A stretch of 64,000 bases of DNA from Nothophaeocryptopus gaeumannii (Eukaryota > Ascomycota > Dothideomycetes > Mycosphaerellales > Mycosphaerellaceae). The stretch is from contig JASISA010000001.1 of assembly GCA_031771865.1 (NCBI GenBank), forward strand, positions 1,798,001-1,862,000, in the 5' to 3' direction. A program made the translations under genes and the position numbers. Below are positions 50,956 to 60,250 of this stretch, piece by piece (position 1 is the first letter of the stretch; each line of letters starts with the position of its first letter). Below the pieces are notes generated by a model that was given only the letters and a program-made list of their open reading frames with translations, made no database searches and was not told the origin of the DNA.

Positions 50956-53851
50956 CAGGGGTCTTGTTGGTCCGGTATAGATGGTAGAACCTGGTTATTG
51001 GTAACCAATAGTATAGTCAGTAGGGCAATCACATGCTTACCGGTCAATATGGTAGCTGGTGAGTAAATGCTACCGGTAACCATGGTTACCAACTTCCTAT
51101 CTCGGTATCCATTGCGCAGCCAGTCGGCATACTCGCCGGCGCCAAGGGCGGTACGCGTATGGGAAAAATCGACGCGTTTTCGCCGTGAATGTATCCAATC
51201 TTCCCATCTCTTTACCAATATCTCATACTGTCGTATCTCGCCATGCCCAGCGTGTTGTCGTGGCTAGGTGTTGGTAGCTCTGAAGCTACTATCGTCTTAT
51301 GCGAACAGAACCCCATTACTGCGCCTCTTCTCATCCGGATACCTTCGAGCTTAGAAAGACCGAGTATGCGCGCCTCAAGAAGCATCAACAAGGTGTTGGT
51401 GAGGATCGAAAGACATGGAGTCCAGCCTGGCAGTTTGGCGAAGCGCTGCTGCGTTCGGATAACGTGCGGGTATACTACTGCTATCTCTGCGAAAAAGAAG
51501 GCCGGCATCAGCAGTTGAACGTCTTGAATGGAACTCGAGGCGCTCTACATCACCTGTCTCAACACCACAGCATTAATAGCAAGGGCGAGAAAGTCGTGAA
51601 GTCCAGCGGCAGTCAGCAAACGATCGAGAGCGCTCAGGACTTTCATACCCTAGTAACGAAGACTAAGACTCGTTACAACGAGTTCAAGTCCGCGTTGTTG
51701 CTGTGGGTTGTGTACTGCCAGATCGCCTTCAACATGGTCGAGAACCAGTACTTTCGCGAGCTCATAATGCTCCTCAACCCAGCTATTGGACTGCTGCTAC
51801 CGGCCGCAGCCTCGACGATTCGGAAGTGGATTCTCTACGAGTATAACTCCTTCGTGTTGAAGCTCACGGGGGAGCTGGCATCGGCGCTGAGTGACGTTCA
51901 CGTATCTTTCGATCTCTGGACGAGCCCAGGCGCTTCGGGTTTGGCGATTATGGCGATCTACGCGCACTATATCGACGAGGGCGGAAAGAAGAGGTCTCGG
52001 TTGCTGGCTTTTCGACGGATGCTTGGAGAGCACAGTGGCGACAACCAAGGGCGCTCCTACTGTTAGTGATCAAGGAGTTCAAGCTACAAAAGAAGATAGG
52101 ATACTTCATCTCGGATAACGCGAAGTCGAACGATGTCGCCGTCTCCTACGTGTGTAAGAAGCTCTGGCCGAACATGAATGAGAAGCAGATCAAGCAGCGC
52201 CGTCTACGATGTCTTGGACACATTATAAACCTCGTTGCCAGAGCTCTCATCATGGGCAAAGGTGCTGGCAAAGCACTGACCGATCTTGAAGCGAAAATCG
52301 GCAAAGGCGCTTTCGAGGCTGTGGATCTGTTCTGGCGCGGTCGCGGAGCAGTTGGAAAGCTCCATAATATCATCCGCTATATTCGGTCGTCGCCACAGAG
52401 GTTGGAGGCGTTTGCTGCAATCAAGATGGGTGGAAAATGGTCGAAATACAATGTGCTTAAGGTAAGTAAGTTCAGAAGCTCGAAAGTTGAGGATCGTGCA
52501 CCCGCGCTCAGCGGACTCCGGTCCACTGTGTCCAGAGTGTTTGGTTGGCTAACCCGCACGCGTTAAACACGGCGCTGGCGGCGACTAAGCCAAATCAAGT
52601 GTCGCTCTGCTAATTCTACAACTTCAGCTTGTTCTCAACAACGCCACGCGCTGGAACTCCTTCTTTACATGATTCAACGAGCCAAGGACGTCGAGAAGCG
52701 CATCACCAAGTTCTGCCGTGACTACAGGAAGCATCTCGACAAGAACGAGGCCGCAAAGCTGCTCAGAGATTCGCTCGAACCAACCGAGTGGAAGCAACTT
52801 TGTAAGGTCGAAGATATCCTGAAGATATTTGAGACAGCTACTATAAGAACAGAGGGCAACCAGTCTTTCTATTTCGAATGGTACCAGACACTGACATGGC
52901 TGCTAGAAGTCCTCTGTAATCAGAAGGATGAACTCGCCAGCACTGGCGTCAGAGACACGACCTACAAGTACCTATCCGAATGCTGCGAACACAGCTGGCT
53001 GAAGGCTGAGAAGTACTTTAAACTCTGCGACGACATGCCCATGGTTTACGCCGCCATCGTCCTCAATCCGACCCTCAAGCTTTCATGGTTCCAGGCATTA
53101 TGGTTCGAGAAAGAGCAGCCGGAGTATGTCGAACAAGTGAAGGACATGGTCACCGAGATATGGCGCGTCAGCTACAAGCCAGCATGGTCACCTGGCGCTG
53201 TAAACACGAGCTTTGAATCAGATTCACTGCACGGACAACTATGGGCTTGGAAGCGTAGAAAGCTCACTACTAATACTGCCGTAACAGCTGAAGTCGATGC
53301 CTTGGAGTACTACCTTTCGACAGACATTGTTCCGCATATCGAGAGCTCACCAGACGATGCTCCTTTCGACGCTCTACAATACTGGCTTGACCGTGTTCAG
53401 TCGCAGCCGGCATTAGCGAAGTTTGCACTCGATACACTCGCAATCCCCAATATGAGCGATGACTGTGAACGAAGCTTTAGCGCCGGCCGAGACCTTATCG
53501 ATTATAAGCGATCCAGACTACTCAGCAACATCATTGAAGCGTGTATGTGTCTACGAGACTGGTGGGGACCCCGCAGCCTAAACACAAGGATAAAGAGGGC
53601 ATACTGCTGGCTGCGTTTGACGAGGAAGATAAGATAGTTGAGGACTTCAAGACGGCTGAGGACCTGCTGATAAATGAGGATATTGCTGATGTCGTGAACA
53701 ACAACCAGGGCGACGACGAGGTCGAATAGATGGCTACATTCACCTACAATAAGTCGGTAACCAACGGTATAGATGGTATGATCACATGCTAAACTTGGTC
53801 AGTATGGTAGGAGGCCTTATTACCATACCTACCGGACCAACAAGACCCCTG
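50956..53851. mobile_element. hAT transposon inserted in the larger element
   Basis: A 2896-bp element with 22-bp inverted repeats (CAGGGGTCTTGTTGGTCCGG, then TA; 50956-50977 and 53830-53851) and perfect 8-bp target duplications CTGGTTAG. Subterminal repeats of GGTATAGATGGTA occur near both ends. It carries one plus-strand transposase gene. None of the 9-bp motifs of the surrounding element occurs inside it, confirming a separate origin. It sits inside the coding sequence of gene C. Confidence 0.95.
51299..53729 (+). pseudogene. hAT transposase with three frameshifts
   Basis: The BED-type zinc finger (YYCYLCEKEG...HHLSQHH) is followed by the hAT catalytic region (VSFDLWTSPGASGLAIMAIY, FISDNAKSNDVAVSYV, RRLRCLGHIINLVARA). 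A 166-nt intron (52462-52627, GTAAGT...TTCAG) leads to LVLNNATRWNSFF. The C-terminal dimerisation block is LAIPNMSDDCERSFSAGRDL. Three single-base deletions break the frame: near 52049-52052 (HSGDNQG to ALLLLVIKEF), near 52666 (SFF to MIQRAKD) and near 53564-53567 (LRDWWG to TPQPKHKDKEG), after which the acidic tail ends at 53729. It was presumably active at insertion, given the perfect target duplications, and is now defective. Confidence 0.88.
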
Positions 53852-53859
53852 CTGGTTAG
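53852..53859. repeat. Right 8-bp target duplication of the hAT
   Basis: CTGGTTAG, identical to 50948-50955. Confidence 0.95.
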
Positions 53860-53969
53860 ATCAATGATCTCTGCACCAGCCGGAATGCGATAAGGACGTA
53901 CCTATAGACCAGCGTTGCCTTTAGTAGGTGATGGAGGCGACAATTCACTGCTGGCCTGGCGTTTGTGTC

Positions 53970-54994
53970 CACTCGCAGCAGTACTCGTAGCAGCACTCGC
54001 AGCAGCCTCGCGAGCCGCGTATGCCAACGTTGAAGAAGTCAACTGCGCACGGCGAAAGACTGCGGCCGGCGGCGAATTGTGTAGCGGGTCACTCGTATCC
54101 GCATTGGCAGCACTCGTAGTAAATTTGGCTGGACTCGTAGTACTGTCGTCCTGATCCGCTATTCCGCGTTGGTCGACTGGTTTCGTATTCCAGCGTCTGA
54201 CCCGATTGACGAGAATTACCACCTTGATATGGACTGTCGCATTCAATGCTGACCATGGACTGCGATGAAATGGCAATAGCATCTCTTCGAGGTCATCCGA
54301 TAGTAGATTGGTGTCTGCTGGGCGGATTGGTTCGTTGGTATCCTCATCAAAAGATACACAAAGGAAGGAGTCTTGATGCGGGTGTATCAACCATTGCTGT
54401 AAAGTTGGTCCAGCAGCCGGAACAATAACAGTAGAATAGAGCCAGTTCCTACGCATGTCTTCGTTGCGGCTCGGCAGCATATCAACCATATGTTGATAAG
54501 TATCAAAGAAGCCGTCCAGTCGCCATCTTTGTATAAGCTCCGGTTCATCGTAGTGCCAAACATCCGGAGTTGACAACGCTGAAGCCTTTTGCTTCTTGTT
54601 CTTCGGCGTACGAATATTGACAAGCACTGTAAAAGCCTCGCACCGAAAGTGAATCTCTCGGCGTTGGGCTTTACCCTTGCCCTGCCCTTGGATGAAGAGG
54701 TAGATAGTGGTGCACTCGCACTCGCACTCGTAGGAGCTGGCGATGCAGCTGGACGAGAGATCTTGCGGTTGGTAGAAGCCTTAGGACTGAGGGGATCGAT
54801 ACCAGCGTTGCCAATATTGCGGCTGTGTGACTTCTTATTCTGCTGAAGAACGGTGTTACCACGGTTCGAAGAGGTAGTGCCGAAACCTTGAAAGCCAGTA
54901 TATGTACTAGAGGCTCCAGCTCCAATAAGCGCACTCGCAGCACTCGTAGAGGCTCCAGAAGCTGCTCCAGTAGGCGCACTCGCAGCACTCGTAG
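53970..54994. repeat. 9-bp dispersed motif, middle cluster (8 exact copies)
   Basis: Exact copies at 53970, 53994, 54111, 54725, 54932, 54941, 54977 and 54986, all lying within gene C coding sequence, with further one-mismatch copies (54090, 54132, 54714). They encode Ala/Ser/Thr linkers such as TSAASA on the minus strand. Confidence 0.9.
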
Positions 54995-55192
54995 CTGCTG
55001 GCCGTGCTGCTAGTAGTGGAGAGGATATGAGAGGCCCGTCATCTTCTCGGTAATGAGGATTGTGCACAAGGCAATAGGGGCATCGGAAAACGTTGCCAAG
55101 ATCACAGTGATATATCACTTGCTTCTGGACTGCGCACAGAACTTAGTCCACTCAAGATCCATTGTTGAAGAAGGAGGTAACGCTGAATACCC

Positions 55193-56974
55193 TTAAAGTG
55201 GCTGACCAGCAGCCTCAAATACTGCTCTGGTTCGGTCACTCGGCTGCCTCTGTGTACTAGCAGCAGGCGTTTCAAACTCCGGCAGATCTCCGCCATTGTT
55301 GACATACTCATGCGCTGCAGTGCGGAGGTGATGGTATGCATGAACATGCAGCTTTTGCGGCCCAGGCAATGCTGATTCCTCACCACCATGAAACATGATT
55401 GATAGCCGCTAGTATGAAGCATATCATTACACCACTCGAGAGATATTGGAGGTAGATATGCGAGCAAATCTGCGAATAGAATCAGCTGGAGTGAACTACT
55501 AAGTTCCAGCTTACAGCATCCCCTGCGAGCCTGCGAGTGCCGCCGCGAGTGACATGGGCAGCTACGAGTGCCGCTGCGAGTAACATGGGCAGCTACGAGT
55601 GCCTAGCTACGAGTGGCTCCGGCAGTTACGAGTGTGCACACCGCTACTTACCAAACTCTGCAATCTTGTCAACCCATTGCTGTAAAACCGGATCTTCAGT
55701 ATCCAGTAAATGCCCGTAGAAGTCACCGCCGTGAAGCTCCGGATAGTCGTAGAGATTGTTGGGCTCTCCAGCTACATGCTTAGCAACTGTCTGTTCGTTG
55801 TGCTTACGGATTGTATGAGTATTCCAGCAGTGTACAAACTCTCCAGTTGTATACCTCATTACAGGGATGTAGATTGCGAGCCAGGCAATACGATCTGCTT
55901 TAAGAGCTGCGTTATAATGCCCTTCCTCTCGGAGTTGATTAAAATAGTCTCTCCAGCGGTTGAATACTGACTTTGCTGCCTCGCCCCACCAGTGCTCAAT
56001 AGTCTGATTTCCTTTGCTTGTTGTATACCAGAAGGCATCGCTGAAAGTGATATGTTCGCTAGCAAGGTGCTCACGTAGGAGAAGATGTGCGTCCGCAAGC
56101 ATTGGAGTTTCAACGCCCTGATCAGATCGTATGATATTAGGCATACGGCCGGCCTTGTAGATCGTGATGATGTACTGTGCAAAAACCGAGAACTTGGTCT
56201 TAGCTAGCGGCTCAACAAAGTACCAGATAATCTTCCTTGAAAAGACGTCGATACAGGCGTAGATCGAGCATCCATAATCAGCCAGCTTACAAAAAGCATC
56301 AATAGAGTATACATCATCAGCTCCTCGAGCTTGAGGCCTTACGCTACGAGGTTTACTGCGTTTACCAGGTCGACGGCTCTCAAAAGCTGCTGGCACCTTG
56401 GCACGGGCAATACGGAAGATGCGGTCTCTACGAGTGATCAGCGAGTGCAGCCTACGAGTGCGAGTGCCTGAGTGAATGAATACAAAGGCGTACCTGCCAA
56501 TGAAGTGCCATTTCTCACGAATAGTTTGGGCCAACTTGCGATATCCAAAGTCCTGTGCAGCACCATGCCCAAGCACATGGTCCAATGCCTCGCTAATAGC
56601 GGCATCCACCTCTTCAGAAGATTCTGCTGGATACCTCTATATAGGCCTATATCACGCCTCAACCGCTGATATTGTATGAGGGAGATATTGTAGCCATCTG
56701 CCTGTAGATACTGAACTTCCCTCTCATCTTTGTACGAGTACAGCCAGAAACGCTCAATAATACGGGCTCTGAGGGCATTGTCTACCTGTAGAGGAGCCTG
56801 TCGAATACGAGCACCCCACTGCTTCAGCCTCCTCTTCAGAGTCTTGACAGATATATCAATATCGTAGTAGGTTCGTAGATTATCGCATATCGCAGTGTAT
56901 TCGCGTCGGTCAAAGAAGATCCAGTGCTCAATCTGGGCTCGCACGGGCTCGAGGTCAACGGTATGAGGCGCCAT
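55193..56974 (-). pseudogene. rve-type DDE integrase/transposase of the element
   Basis: The N-terminal helical region (MAPHTVDLEPVRAQIEHWIF; an HTH-like ISVKTLKRRLKQWGARIR) precedes an rve integrase core. First Asp is in YSIDAFCKLADYG, second in IIRSDQGVETP, and Glu is in NQTIEHWWGEA, 41 residues after the second Asp. Intron 1 (56493-56428, GTACGC) ends exactly in CACTCGTAG and joins HFIGR to DRIFRIARAK. Intron 2 (55651-55470, GTAAGT, CTGAT branch, TTCGCAG) holds four exact 9-bp motifs and joins KIAEF to DLLAYLPPISLEW. One-base deletions lie near 56621-56628 (GLYRGIQ to ESSEEVDAAI) and near 55408 (TSGYQS to MFHGGEESALPG). The stop is at 55193. The core resembles the 'CIDxxSRKI...NQRIExxW' integrases found as multi-copy genes in fungi and animals. 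Catalytic residues are intact. Confidence 0.8.
55531..56460. repeat. 9-bp dispersed motif, right cluster (6 exact copies)
   Basis: Exact copies at 55531, 55562, 55593, 55607, 56428 and 56452, mostly inside the two integrase introns, with one-mismatch copies nearby (55574, 55624) and a further run of variants at about 56980-57050 just inside the right TIR. Confidence 0.9.
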
Positions 56975-57059
56975 ATGCACTTGCGAGTGCAGGTACGAGT
57001 GTAGGCACGAGTGTAGGGCAATATAACGAGTGTAGATAAGAGTGTGGAAGCCGAGGCGA

Positions 57060-57097
57060 AAGTTGATATGACCCTTAGTCATGAACAGGGCTCTGCC
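57060..57097 (-). repeat. Right terminal inverted repeat, 38 bp
   Basis: Exact reverse complement of 49378-49415; followed by the ATCC duplication at 57098-57101. Confidence 0.9.
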
Positions 57098-57313
57098 ATC
57101 CCGCGCGGCGCGGTGGCCTGTGCGCAAACTTTGGTCTCGCACGCCAACGTCACCGTGCAAGGCAATCTTTGATTCAAAGCTCTCAAATCGACATCCGAAC
57201 AGTATGCGTGCGGTCTTCTGCATCGCCCATCCCACGCTATTACTGCCAACTCCCGAACGCCAGCCTTCCCGTGACATCGCTCATCAACACATTCAACGCC
57301 TCTCTTCAATAAC

Positions 57314-59668
57314 TCATATACCGCTGCGATGGACGAGAGTCCCTCCTCTTCGGAACTGTATAGTCTCTCTCCTGACAAGCACTTGCAGTGCGCGGTTGAG
57401 AGCTTGCTCGCTGTAGTTCTTGCGCTCCACGAACTCGCGTCGAAGCGTTGCCAGTGAGGACGTGTAGCCGATGGGCAACCTAAGAAAACGGTCAGTATGG
57501 GTCATTGAGAACAAGGTGTTGCAAGATGAACATGCCTCCTCCGCAACTCTTCCTCAACTTTGTGGACATCTTCAACCATCTCGCGATTGCTCAGCGCTGA
57601 TGTATCGCCACCAGCACTCATCACAGCATCCATAGTCGACCCCAAGAACAACCGAATCGCCTCCTTGACATGCTTCTCAGTAGCAATAGGCTGCAGCTCA
57701 ATCTTCGCGAGAGACTCTGTGATACGAACGAGCGACTCCAGCTGACGAACCGTGATCGGGATCGAGGAGCGCTGATTAGCGTCTGCCTCAGCTTTTGCAA
57801 CTTGCCGCCGAATGCTCACAAAGTGTGAGCTCAGCTTCTCTGCTGCTTCAGGTGAAAGACGAGGCGCGCATCGTGACTTGGCGTAGCTGATGTATCGCTT
57901 CATCTTCTCGACTGGGATTTCGGCGTGGATTTGCTCTTGCACTCCCTGCCCGCCCATGTGGATTCCCATGACGTGCTTCGCGATGGTCTCGTCGCGATTC
58001 CGGTCGTGATTGTCGCGGACTATGAAGATCAGATCGAAACGAGACAGAATCGTGGTCTGGAAGTCAATGTTCTCGCCAGGTGATTTCAAATCGTCGTACC
58101 GGCCGAAGATTGGATTTGCGGCTGCTAGAACTGACGTTCGCGAGTTTAGGATGGTTGTGATTCCGGCCTTTGCGATGGAGATCGTCTGCTGCTCCATAGC
58201 TTCGTGAATGGCCACGCGATCTTCGTCTCGCATCTTGTCGAACTCGTCGATGCAGACAACGCCGCCGTCTGCCAAGACCATGGCACCACCTTCCAGATAG
58301 AACTCCCGCGTATTGGCATCTCGTTGGACAGAAGCTGTCAGGCCAGCTGCAGAGGAGCCTTTTCCGGAGGTGTAGACTGCGATCGGCGAGCATTTCTCAA
58401 CGAACTTCAGTAACTGGGACTTTGCAGTACCTGGGTCTCCGAGAAGAAGCACATTGATGTCTCCACGCAGCTTCATGCCGTCGGGCAAGATCTTCTTGCT
58501 TCCGCCCATGAGCAAGCAAGTGATGGCTTTCTTGATGTCTTCGTTTCCGTAGATGGATGGTGCGACGCAGTCCGCGAAGATGTCGTAGATGTCCGGTCTT
58601 CGTGACATCTCGAGAAACTCTTGCTCCTCTTCTTCGCTGAATTGCATGCCCATGCCGCTTGATTGGTCATGCGAGCGATCTGTCTGGAGACCAATCGCTC
58701 GCAAGTATGGATTTCTAATGGCAACGGCTCCGCTGCCTTTTCCGCTCTTTTGGCTCTGATAGATGCTGAACACGCCCATCACAACGCATCTCGTACCTGG
58801 GACCACTCTGTTCGCAAGATATCGGTCTGCGCTGACAAGGATGTGTCGCGGGAGCTCACCAACTGGGACATCGTCTGGGTTCTCTTGCAGCTTCAGCACT
58901 TGTTGGTCGATGAACTGTGACTTTTCGTGCACGACAAAGTACGGGTCCAGAGGACATTTGTCTCCTCCATCATCTGGATTCTTCATTCTCCCACATGTTC
59001 TGGGCAGTGTAATGCCCGAAAACCCTGATGTGACTGGCACATTCTGCTCATGTTGGCAGTTTCTACATTGAATGTGTACGCTTGTCGCCTTCGAGCTGAG
59101 CGTGCTGGCACCAATGACGATACCTGGTATCCGGACGAGATGTGATACATTTGTCGCTGTCAGGCCGCGGATCGATGTCTGCGAGACGGAGGAGTGAATA
59201 AGGAGTTGGTGATTTGGGAGCGCCTGTGCGAGAGCGAGGTCCTCTTTGCTTCGTGAGGGGTAGAGGATTCGTTGTGTGCAGACTTTGAGTGCGGCTTCGA
59301 ACTGTAAAGACTATCAGAGAGGGCGCAGTGATCTCATGTCATCTTGCCCTTACAATTGGTATGATCTCGGCGGGCTCGTTGTTTAGTCGGTTCGCAAGGT
59401 CCTCGTTGAAGGCGATGAGGTGGGCAATATCGATGTCGCAGAAGTATTGCTTCGACAATACGTTCTCTCTGATCTGATCTCTGCGCAGACTTCAGTATCG
59501 CATCCTGTTACAGGATTGTGTAGTCGCATACCTGTAGATGTAAACGCCGTCCAGGTGGAACTCTAGCACAAAGGAGACAAGCTCAATCTGAGTCTGTCTG
59601 TACGTCTGGTCGCCTTCTGCGTTGTTTTCACCGAACAGGCTGAGCGTGTATACCGATTGCCTGTCCAT
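57314..59668 (-). CDS. MCM5: DNA replication licensing factor Mcm5
   Basis: Mcm5 is a subunit of the MCM2-7 replicative helicase. Four exons (59668-59532, 59480-59354, 59301-57536, 57479-57314) give 731 residues, a normal length. The N-terminus is MDRQSVYTLSLFGENNAEGD; the zinc-finger pair CRNC and the following TCGR/KCPLDP lie in exon 3. The AAA+ core has Walker A GDPGTAKSQ, Walker B VCIDEFDKMRDED and the arginine finger SRFDLIF. The last intron (57535-57480) starts with GC rather than GT (AG/GCATGT), has an ATACTGAC branch site and TTCTTAG acceptor, and joins VEEELRR to RLPIGYTSSLATLRREF. The C-terminal winged-helix end is RGGTLVHRSGI. The transposon ends 213 bp downstream of the stop, leaving the gene intact. 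Confidence 0.95.
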
Positions 59669-60250
59669 CGTTGCGTGGTTGTGTGAGGTAGAGTGTGATG
59701 GTCGTTGCGATCAAACAGCAGAAACGGAGGAGGGACAATTGGCGCTTGCTCCAATCTACGCGACGGAGACGCGTTCGCGTTGAGAAGCCTCTGGTGAGAA
59801 AGTGATGGGACTTTTGGACTCTCGACGGCTTTTTGTCCTCTATCAAGTCATCTGAGACTCCCCAAATGCCTATAGCTCGTACATGACACTCTATTAATGA
59901 GCTTCAGTACTGTTCTACTCGCTCATGTACGGACATATGATCGTAAACTCGGTTGTATTAACCTTGCAATGACTTCTGCGCGAAAGGATACCGCGTATAG
60001 AGAGTGCAGCTAAACGAAAGTCTGGTCGGCAGCAGTCGGGCCAAGAGCTCAGGTACCAAAGGATTGGCGCATGGGTGGACAACGTGGCTGAGAATGGGAA
60101 GGGATCACTTGATCCAATCTGCATGATACAACAACATAGCCAAAGCAGTCCCCCTTCGATCATATCCTTGCCCTTCTCCTGGACATCACATAACTCTTCA
60201 CACCTCATGAGGCGGAGTACGCAGCAGAGTCGGAGTGGACTATCGCGGCC
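59669..60250. promoter_or_regulatory. Divergent promoter region of MCM5 and VPS54
   Basis: A 582-bp spacer between the two starts. I searched for an ACGCGT-type cell-cycle box and did not see one; the closest is gacgcgttcgcg near 59769. Confidence 0.35.

Larger units (their letters stand above)
53852..55162 (-). pseudogene. Transposon gene C, 5' part: unknown zinc-finger/SIM protein
   Basis: No known family. Reading from ATG 55162: MDLEWTKFCAQSRSK, then after a one-base deletion (near 55108-55118) IYHCDLGNVFRCPYCLVHNP (a CxC/CxxC zinc-finger-like motif). A long Ala/Ser/Thr linker follows, partly encoded by the 9-bp motif as repeated TSAASA, and then a basic region. After a second deletion near 54635-54645 the frame continues as CEAFTVLVNIRTPKNKKQK and a compact domain (LIQRWRLDGFFDTYQHMVDM, IVPAAGPTLQQWLIHPHQDS, LLPFHRSPWSALNATVHIKV). 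An in-frame TAG lies at 53904-53902. Beyond it the frame reads VRPYRIPAGAEIIDLTS up to the hAT, where EIIDLT resembles a SUMO-interaction motif. With the part left of the hAT it would make about 575 codons. Confidence 0.55.
49378..57097. mobile_element. rve-integrase DNA transposon with nested hAT
   Basis: A 7720-bp element bounded by 38-bp perfect terminal inverted repeats (starting GGCAGAGCCCTG) and flanked by ATCC on both sides. Without the nested hAT and its extra 8-bp duplication it is 4816 bp. It carries a plus-strand zinc-finger/coiled-coil gene (49747-50427), a minus-strand unknown gene split by the hAT (55162-53852 and 50947-50536) and a minus-strand DDE integrase (56974-55193). It is filled with a 9-bp motif, CACTCGYAG. 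A 4-bp duplication and rve integrase recall Ginger-type elements, but the termini do not begin TGT and the accessory genes are unfamiliar, so I leave the superfamily open. All its genes have apparent single-base deletions, so this copy is probably not autonomous. Confidence 0.85.

Noticed and set aside
50956..53851. Heavy repeat-induced point mutation (RIP) of the transposon
   Set aside because: By eye the hAT is not strikingly AT-rich and the lesions I found are one-base deletions, not C-to-T stops; a computed RIP index would settle this.
49510..56460. CRISPR-like array for the 9-bp motif
   Set aside because: Copies are short, irregularly spaced and on both strands; the genome is eukaryotic.
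49378..57097. Starship or other giant cargo element
   Set aside because: No DUF3435 tyrosine recombinase is present; the element is small, has TIRs and an rve integrase.
49378..57097. LTR retrotransposon as the source of the rve integrase
   Set aside because: No reverse transcriptase, RNase H or protease; the ends are inverted, not direct, repeats.
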